From positions 62,001 to 126,000 of the forward strand of contig CAVPVD010000003.1 of the NCBI GenBank assembly GCA_963709155.1: DNA of 64,000 bases. The letters are read 5' to 3'. Under the pieces are notes generated by a model that was not told the origin of the DNA, did not search any database, and saw nothing but the letters and a program-made list of their open reading frames with translations. A program made the translations under genes and the position numbers. Source of the DNA: Bog-159 sp963709155. Lineage in GTDB: Bacteria; Acidobacteriota; Terriglobia; Bryobacterales; Bryobacteraceae. Below, piece after piece: positions 57,822 to 64,000 of the stretch; within the stretch, counting starts at the first letter, position 1, and the number at the start of each line of letters is the position of its first letter.

Positions 57822-58904
57822 TTACTCGACGGAAATGGTTTGCAGGATTCCTTTGATGTAGCCCATGGCGTAGGCCATGCCCGCATGCCAGGAGGCGGCG
57901 CATTGCAGGTGCGGGGTATGGTCCGCGATGAGTACGCCGTCATAACCGTTGCGCCGGTAGATACGTAGCGCGCGCACGATATCCACGTCGCCCTCGTCGA
58001 GGAAGACTTCGGTGTACCGCGGCACCTTGCCTTTGACATTTCGCAGGTGGACATAGGCGATGTTGCCTTGCCGGCTGTATTTGTCGATGGCGCTGTATAC
58101 GTCGTGGACTTCGGCGTCGCCGCCCTGCATTTCGGCGATGGTGCCCTGGCAGAATTCAAGCGCGTTGCTGCGGCTGGGGACGATGTCGAGAAGGCGCTGA
58201 TAGAGATGGGGCTGGTAGACCAGCCGGGCGGTGCCGCGGATGGTGGGCATGGGGGGATCGTCGGGATGCGCGGCCAGACGCACGCCGGCTTCTTCGGCCA
58301 CCGGGATCACGGCTTTCAAGAAGTCTTCCAGGCGTTGCCAGAGTTGTGCGCTAGTGACTTCTCCCACGGTTCCGGGCCCGGCCTGCGGATCGTAAATCAT
58401 ATTCCAGACTTGCCCGTTCGGGATGGGCGTCTCGGCGGGACCATCCGGTCCCAGGAATCCGACGGTCTCCGCATCGCCGCGGGCGAAGTGTCCCACCACA
58501 TGTCCCCATACTCCGGCGATGCTGAAGTTATAACCAATCACCGGAATGCCCGCCTGGCCGGCGCGGCGGATGATGGTCTTGATGTCTTCGAGTTGTTGCC
58601 GCTTCAACGGACCATCGAGGAGGATGTCGTACCAGTGGGCGGGGTCGAAGTTCTCGATGGCGGCGAGTTCCAGCCCCTCGGCGTTCACGGATTTCTTCAG
58701 CGCGGCGAGTTCTTCATAGGTCCAAAGGCGGCCGCGGTTTTCGGTGACGCCCCAACAAGTCTGGCCGTCGGTGGCGGGTAAGTTGGGCGACGTTCCGAAG
58801 TAGTCCACCCAATGCGCCACGATGTGAGTGGCTCCCGCCTGCCGCGCGAAGCGGAAATTGTCAGGCGTGAGCATATGGCGGTAGAGTCCAAGTCCAAGCT
58901 TCAT
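57822..58904 (-). CDS. uxuA: Mannonate dehydratase
   Basis: 360 residues, a TIM-barrel enzyme. Opening strand 'MKLGLGLYRHMLTPDNFRFA', 'GIPVIGYNFSIAGVWGH', 'GVRLAAHPDDPPMPTIRGTAR' (His-Pro-Asp metal site), 'SNALEFCQGTIAEMQ', 'IAYVHLRNVKG' and 'VLIADHTPHL' match UxuA-type dehydratases, including metal-binding His, Cys and Asp positions. It converts D-mannonate to 2-keto-3-deoxygluconate in hexuronate breakdown; assignment to a related sugar acid is possible. It is 34 bases downstream of the RraA-family gene and probably in one operon with it. Confidence 0.85.
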   Translation of the reverse strand: MKLGLGLYRHMLTPDNFRFARQAGATHIVAHWVDYFGTSPNLPATDGQTCWGVTENRGRLWTYEELAALKKSVNAEGLELAAIENFDPAHWYDILLDGPLKRQQLEDIKTIIRRAGQAGIPVIGYNFSIAGVWGHVVGHFARGDAETVGFLGPDGPAETPIPNGQVWNMIYDPQAGPGTVGEVTSAQLWQRLEDFLKAVIPVAEEAGVRLAAHPDDPPMPTIRGTARLVYQPHLYQRLLDIVPSRSNALEFCQGTIAEMQGGDAEVHDVYSAIDKYSRQGNIAYVHLRNVKGKVPRYTEVFLDEGDVDIVRALRIYRRNGYDGVLIADHTPHLQCAASWHAGMAYAMGYIKGILQTISVE

Positions 58905-58938
58905 GATGGAAGATCTCCGGGAATCGAAAAGGGGCGCA

Positions 58939-59631
58939 TCAAAGGATTCCGTACCTGGCGAAGGCGGCGGATGCGGTCATACCCTCGTCGAGCGCCTTGC
59001 CGACCGTCTTTTCCGCGCGCGCTTTCTCGAGGGCGCGGGCAAAAACTTCCTGTTCGGCGGCCTTGGGGACGACGCACACTCCGTCCATATCGCCGAACAG
59101 GATGTCGCCGGGCGCGATCCGGACGCCTTCGATTTCGATGGGAATGCGATAATCCAGCACCTTGCCGCGCGGCCCCTGGTCTTGCGCGTAGGAACCGCGT
59201 GAAAACACCGGAAATCCGGATGCCAGGACGCCGCGGGTATCTCTCGAAAAGCCGTCCAGGACGGCTCCCGCGGCACCACAGCGGATGGCGCGGCGGGTCA
59301 TGAGCTCGCCCCACAGCGCATAGCGCGGCGATGCGCCCGTGCAGACATAAACTTCGTCCGTTTTCAGGTCGTCGAGGGCTTCGAGCATGAGACCGAAGGG
59401 CCGCGCCGAGATGGGATTGTGCGAGCCTTCGATGGCTTCGTCGAAGCAATCCGCGGCGAGGACCGTGAGCGCACGTCCGGCAACGATCATGTCGCGCTGG
59501 AGGGGTTGAACCGGCTGGGGCAGGAACTGGCGGCGCATACCGAGCTTGTCCATGACATCTCCGATCACGGCCGTGAATAGTTCGCGGCGCAGCATCTTGA
59601 AGAAGTCGGAGTCGTCGTGGCGGATCATCAT
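58939..59631 (-). CDS. RraA-family protein (HMG/oxaloacetate aldolase-like)
   Basis: 230 residues from the ATG pair at 59631/59628; a longer frame would translate a palindromic repeat and is rejected. Typical motifs: 'AVIGDVMDKLGMRRQFL', 'GAAGAVLDGFSRDTRGVLAS' with the catalytic Arg/Asp region, 'GFPVFSRGSYAQD' and 'VRIAPGDILFGDMDGVCVVP'. Catabolic members are metal-dependent aldolases cleaving 4-hydroxy-4-methyl-2-oxoglutarate or decarboxylating oxaloacetate. Next to mannonate dehydratase it may act on a keto-acid intermediate; not the RNase E regulator. Confidence 0.85.
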   Translation of the reverse strand: MMIRHDDSDFFKMLRRELFTAVIGDVMDKLGMRRQFLPQPVQPLQRDMIVAGRALTVLAADCFDEAIEGSHNPISARPFGLMLEALDDLKTDEVYVCTGASPRYALWGELMTRRAIRCGAAGAVLDGFSRDTRGVLASGFPVFSRGSYAQDQGPRGKVLDYRIPIEIEGVRIAPGDILFGDMDGVCVVPKAAEQEVFARALEKARAEKTVGKALDEGMTASAAFARYGIL

Positions 59632-59671
59632 CCTGGCGTATGCGTATACTTTGTGGATTGTAGCGCGGCGC

Positions 59672-59775
59672 GGGACTTGAAAGTCCCGCCGGCACGCTGA
59701 AGCGTGCGCCACGAGATCGGTCCAAACCACAGAAGCCGGCTAAAAGCCGGCTGCGGGCAGGATTGCCCGCCCCAC
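59672..59775. repeat. Family B palindromic array
   Basis: Stems GCGGGACTT-GA-AAGTCCCGC, GCACGCT-GA-AGCGTGC with GCCAC, then AGCCGGCTAAAAGCCGGCT and GCGGGCAGGATTGCCCGC, CCCCAC. It ends two bases before the TonB receptor stop codon. Confidence 0.72.
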
Positions 59776-59776
59776 G

Positions 59777-62539
59777 TCAGAAGTGGAAGCCTAGCGTGGC
59801 GGTGATGGCGCGCGGCGTGACATAGTGTGTGCCGCTGAAGGTAGAGAGGAAATTGTAGAGCGCGTATTCGTTGGTCACATTCACCGCCGACAAGCGTAAG
59901 CTCCATTTGTATTTGTCGCCATTGAACAGGTTGTCTTCGCCTACCGCCATGTCGAAGAGGCTGCGCGGCGCGATGCGCGGCGGATTGTGGTCGTCGTTTT
60001 CCGTTCCCGCCGGCGGGATTTTTACCAGGCTTGAGCCATACTCCGACGCTGGGCAGAGGCCATTCGGACTGATTGGCGTAGTGGGGGTCGCATGCACGGT
60101 GCCGCAGTAGAGGCCGGCCTGGAATTGCTGATCGGGCGACAGGGCGGAGACATCCACTTCCGTATCGGTCCCGTTCGGCCCGTTGGCGCAATTGCCGCCG
60201 ATGCAGGGCACCGGGCCGGCCACCAGGCCGCTATCGTAACGCCAGTTGAAACTGAACCAGGGCCCTTTCTTCCACGGCTGATATTGCAAGTGAGTGGTCT
60301 CGTTGAAATTCTCGTCGTGATCGATGCGGAAGACTTCCGACCCAGCCGGCGTCGCGCCGATGCCGCTCACCTGCGGTTCGAAGAATCGCGCGGCCACATG
60401 GGACATGACGACAAATGCCGTGAATCCGTGCCAGTTCGGGACACTCACGCGAATGGCATAGCCGGGAATCTTGGAGCGGTCCCACTCGATGGGAAAGGTA
60501 ATCGGTGAGTCGCCCAGCACGCTGAAGTCGTAGGCTTTGTGCGTGTATTTCCAGATATACTCGCCATCGAATACCAGGTGCCTTCCGAAGGCTTGCTCCA
60601 GGCCCGCGTGGAACTCGTTGCGCCAGCCCGGACTCAGCGGCACGTTGGCCACGCAGGGCGAAATCGTGGATGCCATCAGGGCACTGATCACCGGATTGTT
60701 GCAGCCTTCGCTCGAGAGCACCAGGTTTTCGTTGAAGGGAGTTTCCAAAGTGCGGGCATAGGAGACGCGCAGCACGGTATTGGTCGCTTTGATGTTATAG
60801 GCGATGCCCAGCCGCGGTTCCGGCTGCGTAGCGCTGACCAGGCCATCGTAGTAATCGAAGCGAAAACCCAGGTTAAAGGTCCAGTTTTTCTTGGTAATGG
60901 TGTCCTGTATGAACGAAGATAGCTCGCGGATATTGGCGTGGCCATACCAGCGGTACAAGCCGCTGGTGGAACTCGGGCAGCCATCGGCTGCGGGCAGCGC
61001 GGCGGTGCGGGTCAGGTCGTAACAGCCCAGCAGCGGAACGAAGCCCGGATTCTGGGCCAGTCCCGCGCCGGCGCATTGCGCGGAATCCGTCAACAGCGGA
61101 TTTGTGTAGGCGCTGCCATCGGCGTTGAGGCACACGGCGTTCGCGGTGGGGTCTACAACTCCAAAGGCGTCCTTTTCGGTCAGGATCGTGTCGGTATAAG
61201 TGATTCCGGCTTTCACGTTATGAATGCCGTTTACGTACGACACGGTGGTGTGTAAGCCGAGGTTAGTCAGGGTGCGATCCTGGCCGATGGTCTGGAGTTG
61301 CAGATCCGGCTGCAGGTCGGCGAAGGGATTGTCGCTCGGATAGTAGTTATATTGATCCTGCCGGGCGAAGCCACCGAAGGTAAAGACCGTGTGGGCATTC
61401 GCCACCCGGGTCCAGGTGGGCGCTATGTTGAATGTCCGGATTTGCGAGCGTTGATCGGTAGGACCGACGGGCAGGCCGTTGGGTCCCAATCCACCGTTAT
61501 CGACCACCAGTCCGGACCAGGCGGTGGCGTTTTCGGCATCGAACGAGTTGGGCGTCTGGAACCAGGAGCGCGTGAAGCCCAGGTTCACGTTGATCGTATC
61601 GGGCTGGGACGGCTTAAAATCCACGCGGTCGAAAATGTTTTCCTGGTTGCCTTTATCGTGCATGACATCGAATTCCGGCCCATCCAGGAAGCGGCCGGTA
61701 TTCATGCCGCTGGCCGAAATGAAGTTTCCCCAATTCTGCCCGCCGTAGCCTAAGTCGAATCCGGCGGTGCTCGTCCCAAAGCTGCCGTACGAAGCCGTGA
61801 CGTCGCCGTGCGGCTGTGTCTCGCCGAGGCCGGAACGGGTGGTCACGACCACCACCAGGCTGGTTTTATCGCCGTATTCCGCGGGCGGGGCGCCTTCGAT
61901 CACCTCCATCGACTGCACGGCATCCACCGGAAGCTGGTTCGAGAAAGTCTTGCTCTGTTGATCGCTAATGGGCTGACCATCCACGGAGAAGGAGTTTGAG
62001 GCGTGATCGCCGAGGCCGTGGAACATGCCGTTCGAATCCGCCGCGACGCCGGGAGTGGCCAGGGTGACCATGGAACTGAGTGAAGAGGATCCGCTTTCGA
62101 GCGGTAACTTATCGAAGAGGTCGCGATCGACATCGGTGTGGGTGGTGGAGGTGGTCTCGATCAAATCCGCGCCGGCCTCAACGGTGACAGATTGAGTCTC
62201 CTGGCCAAGGGCGAGGCTGATCTTCAACTCCAGGGGCACGGCCGATCTGACGTCGATATCCTCGGTGGCGGCCTGAAATCCGGTCGCCGCGGCGGTCAGG
62301 TGGTAGTTGTTGTAGGGCACATTCGCGAACTCGAATTTGCCCTGGCTATCGCTGACGCTACTGCGATTGTAGTGGGAAACCGGGTTTTGAATGGTGACGA
62401 CCGCGCCGGCGATGGTCGCGCCGGAGGGGTCCAGCACCGATCCGTTCACCGTTCCGCTGTTAATTTGAGCAAGACACGAGAATGCGCCAGCGAGCGACAG
62501 CCCGAGCGGGAGCAGGATCTTCGTCGCAAACCTCTTCAT
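59777..62539 (-). CDS. TonB-dependent receptor, Oar-like, second copy
   Basis: 920 residues. Signal peptide 'ILLPLGLSLAGAFSCLAQ'. CarboxypepD_reg-like domain at ~27-110 ('GTVNGSVLDPSGATIAGAVV'). Plug domain at ~120-240 ('NSFSVDGQPISDQQSKTFSN', 'SMEVIEGAPPAEYGDKTSLV'). Large beta-barrel with the last residues 'AITATLGFHF', the terminal Phe of outer-membrane proteins. It imports or binds an unknown ligand using TonB energy. It is upstream of the RraA and UxuA genes on the same strand but a repeat array separates them. Hexuronate-type ligand would fit, without proof. Confidence 0.92.
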   Translation of the reverse strand: MKRFATKILLPLGLSLAGAFSCLAQINSGTVNGSVLDPSGATIAGAVVTIQNPVSHYNRSSVSDSQGKFEFANVPYNNYHLTAAATGFQAATEDIDVRSAVPLELKISLALGQETQSVTVEAGADLIETTSTTHTDVDRDLFDKLPLESGSSSLSSMVTLATPGVAADSNGMFHGLGDHASNSFSVDGQPISDQQSKTFSNQLPVDAVQSMEVIEGAPPAEYGDKTSLVVVVTTRSGLGETQPHGDVTASYGSFGTSTAGFDLGYGGQNWGNFISASGMNTGRFLDGPEFDVMHDKGNQENIFDRVDFKPSQPDTINVNLGFTRSWFQTPNSFDAENATAWSGLVVDNGGLGPNGLPVGPTDQRSQIRTFNIAPTWTRVANAHTVFTFGGFARQDQYNYYPSDNPFADLQPDLQLQTIGQDRTLTNLGLHTTVSYVNGIHNVKAGITYTDTILTEKDAFGVVDPTANAVCLNADGSAYTNPLLTDSAQCAGAGLAQNPGFVPLLGCYDLTRTAALPAADGCPSSTSGLYRWYGHANIRELSSFIQDTITKKNWTFNLGFRFDYYDGLVSATQPEPRLGIAYNIKATNTVLRVSYARTLETPFNENLVLSSEGCNNPVISALMASTISPCVANVPLSPGWRNEFHAGLEQAFGRHLVFDGEYIWKYTHKAYDFSVLGDSPITFPIEWDRSKIPGYAIRVSVPNWHGFTAFVVMSHVAARFFEPQVSGIGATPAGSEVFRIDHDENFNETTHLQYQPWKKGPWFSFNWRYDSGLVAGPVPCIGGNCANGPNGTDTEVDVSALSPDQQFQAGLYCGTVHATPTTPISPNGLCPASEYGSSLVKIPPAGTENDDHNPPRIAPRSLFDMAVGEDNLFNGDKYKWSLRLSAVNVTNEYALYNFLSTFSGTHYVTPRAITATLGFHF

Positions 62540-62626
62540 ATTATTAGCTTGCGGGCGGAAGGGGACTCGTCCTAGTTTTATCTAATAGGCGGGCTGTGAA
62601 TTACGGTGAGCGGCCTGGTTCTGCCG

Positions 62627-62647
62627 ATAGGCGGGCAAGCCCGCAGT
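62627..62647. repeat. Family B, single short stem
   Basis: GCGGGCAAGCCCGC near 62630-62643, between the receptor start and the biotin-carrier gene stop. Confidence 0.45.
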
Positions 62648-62651
62648 GAAT

Positions 62652-63131
62652 CTATTCCAGTTCGAACAGCACCTGGCCGGCCTTGACGGAGTCGCCGGGG
62701 GCCACGTGCAGCGCTTTCAGCACGCCATCGGCCTCTGGAGCGACGTTGTTTTGCATTTTCATAGCCTCGATCACCATGACGGGCCGATGCCGAGTGACGG
62801 GTTCGCCTGCGACGGACATCACCGCGATCACCAGACCGGCGATCGGGCTGCGGCAGAATGCATCTTCGGGTAGCCGGAGAGGCGGACGGGCGCGCAGGAC
62901 GGACTCCGGAATCACGATATCCGTGTCAGGCTCGCCGGGCACGGCCTCCCGGGGCGGCTGGACGGCCAGCAGTGGGGAATCCTCGGGTTCGGGTATCCAG
63001 CGGGCGAGAGGCGCGGTCAGGCTGTGCGACGCCTGGAGATCCTCGCGGGCGTGACGCGCCCAGAGATTCGCGCCGTGGCCGCCCACGCCGGCGGCGGCGG
63101 CCATTGCAAGTTCATCGTCTTCCTTGGCCAT
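62652..63131 (-). CDS. Biotin carboxyl carrier subunit of an acyl-CoA carboxylase
   Basis: 159 residues from ATG 63131. N-terminal half of low complexity. The C-terminal 75 residues are a biotinyl domain: 'FCRSPIAGLVIAVMSVAGEP', 'VMVIEAMKMQNNVAPEADG' with the biotinylated Lys in AMKM, and 'ALHVAPGDSVKAGQVLFELE'. The carrier moves carboxyl from biotin carboxylase to the carboxyltransferase, which is encoded 18 bases upstream. A separate small carrier gene is the methylmalonyl-CoA decarboxylase/propionyl-CoA carboxylase arrangement. Confidence 0.88.
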   Translation of the reverse strand: MAKEDDELAMAAAAGVGGHGANLWARHAREDLQASHSLTAPLARWIPEPEDSPLLAVQPPREAVPGEPDTDIVIPESVLRARPPLRLPEDAFCRSPIAGLVIAVMSVAGEPVTRHRPVMVIEAMKMQNNVAPEADGVLKALHVAPGDSVKAGQVLFELE

Positions 63132-63149
63132 CGCGATCCTCAATTCCGG

Positions 63150-64000
63150 TTAGAGCGGGATCAGTCCGTGCTTTTTCTGCGGGCGCCAGTCGCGCTTGGC
63201 TGCCAGGGCCTGAAATGCCTCCGCCACTTGCGCGCGCGTGGTAGCCGGTTCGATGATGTCATCCACCAGGCGCAGACCGGCCGCCACATAGGGAGTGGCA
63301 AATGTGTCGGTGAACTGCTGCACCAGTTCGCGGCGCTTCGAGCCGTTATCCTGCGCCGCCACCAGCTCGCGGCGAAAGAGCACCTCCACCGCGGCTTCCG
63401 CTCCCATCACCGCGATTTCGGCCGACGGCCAGGCCAACGTGCAATCCGCGCCCAGCTCCTTGGAGCACATGGCGATATAGCCACCCCCGTAAGCTTTGCG
63501 CAGAATCACCGTAACTTTGGGCACGGTGGCCGCCGAATAGGCGAACAGGAGCTTGGCCCCGTGGCGGATAATGCCGCCGTATTCCTGGTCCACACCGGGA
63601 AGAAATCCGGGTATATCCACAAAAGTGAGCAGGGGAATGTTGAAAGCATTACAGAAGCGCACGAAGCGGGCACCCTTATCGGAGGCATCGATATCCAGCG
63701 CGCCGGCGAGAACCGACGGCTGGTTGGCAATCACTCCCACCGAGCGCCCGCGTATGCGCCCAAAGCCCACCACCAGATTCTTGGCGAAATCCGACTGCAC
63801 CTCCAGGAAATCGGCGCGATCCACGATACGCGTGACGATGGTCTTCACGTCGTAGCTGCTTTTGGGATCGTTCGGAACGATATCGTTGAGGCTATCGTCG
63901 TCGCGCGGGGCGCCGCCGGGATCCAAATGGGGCGGCTCTTCGAGGTTGTTGTTCGGCAAAAACGAGAGCAGGCGCTGGCAGATCTTCACGGCTTCCACGT
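63150..64000 (-). CDS. Acyl-CoA carboxylase carboxyltransferase subunit, 3' part (cut by window edge)
   Basis: The visible 283 residues are the C-terminal half of a ~510-residue carboxyltransferase of the PccB/MmdA type. 'SYDVKTIVTRIVDRADFLEV', 'VGFGRIRGRSVGVIANQPSV', 'FVDIPGFLPGVDQEYGGIIR', 'YGGGYIAMCSKELGADCTLA' (oxyanion-hole glycines) and 'PYVAAGLRLVDDIIEPATTR' are all diagnostic. It transfers carboxyl from biotin to propionyl- or acetyl-CoA, or in reverse. The frame continues beyond 64000, so the Met near the edge is not the start. Forms an operon with the biotin carrier gene. Confidence 0.93.
   Translation of the reverse strand, partial: VEAVKICQRLLSFLPNNNLEEPPHLDPGGAPRDDDSLNDIVPNDPKSSYDVKTIVTRIVDRADFLEVQSDFAKNLVVGFGRIRGRSVGVIANQPSVLAGALDIDASDKGARFVRFCNAFNIPLLTFVDIPGFLPGVDQEYGGIIRHGAKLLFAYSAATVPKVTVILRKAYGGGYIAMCSKELGADCTLAWPSAEIAVMGAEAAVEVLFRRELVAAQDNGSKRRELVQQFTDTFATPYVAAGLRLVDDIIEPATTRAQVAEAFQALAAKRDWRPQKKHGLIPL

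Overview
The window looks like a chromosomal segment of a high-GC soil Acidobacterium, probably of the Solibacter/Bryobacter type. The evidence is family content: two PadR plus ADOP (acidobacterial duplicated orphan permease) pairs, two very large TonB-dependent receptors with an N-terminal carboxypeptidase-regulatory-like domain, a VWFA-related acidobacterial-domain protein, TIGR03803-type and FG-GAP/VCBS repeat proteins, and many short palindromic repeats between genes. No rRNA, tRNA or CRISPR was seen. Taxonomy is inferred from gene families only.

Layout. 1-4142: start of a secreted repeat protein (cut by the window edge), three TadE/TadG-type pseudopilin genes, a TIGR01777 epimerase, a MITE-like element and a tiny zinc-ribbon gene. 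4157-15725: two PadR/ADOP pairs flanking a GH144-like glucanase and a TonB receptor. 15850-20539: a small mobile/defence-like island with two VapBC-type toxin-antitoxin pairs, an unknown protein and an IS91-like element with clear inverted repeats and a deleted transposase. 20579-28788: minus-strand operons (TPR giant plus VWA protein; LolA-like protein, ECF sigma factor, small membrane protein, frameshifted DUF4252 gene). 28910-36690: M20 peptidase, serine hydrolase, GH127 arabinofuranosidase, M1 peptidase and an unknown secreted protein.

36723-40301 is the most interesting part. It is a minus-strand operon whose first gene encodes a membrane protein carrying both metal-site motifs of the PmoC/AmoC subunit of copper membrane monooxygenases, apparently fused to a PmoA-like half. 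The second gene encodes a protein with PmoB-like topology and a predicted mature N-terminal histidine. The third is a frameshifted SDR dehydrogenase. This gives the C-A-B order of pmo/amo operons in a very divergent, fused form. Just upstream lies a graveyard of broken mazEF and vapBC genes (40377-41167).

41244-64000: sugar-acid metabolism and surface proteins. These include an IlvD/Edd sugar-acid dehydratase, cupins, a CDGSH protein, an M64 peptidase, a SEC-C protein, two TIGR03803 proteins, a 14-repeat FG-GAP protein, gene debris, signal peptidase I, DUF202, a 2'-5' RNA ligase-like protein, an M3 oligopeptidase, mannonate dehydratase next to an RraA-family protein, a second TonB receptor, and the end of an acyl-CoA carboxylase operon cut by the right edge. 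GH144, GH127, IlvD/Edd, UxuA, RraA and the two receptors together suggest growth on plant or microbial polysaccharides, with arabinose/uronate-type sugar acids as intermediates.

At least three genes (DUF4252 at 26862, SDR near 37363, mazE near 40586) are split by single frameshifts. That means either real decay or draft-assembly errors; raw reads would decide.
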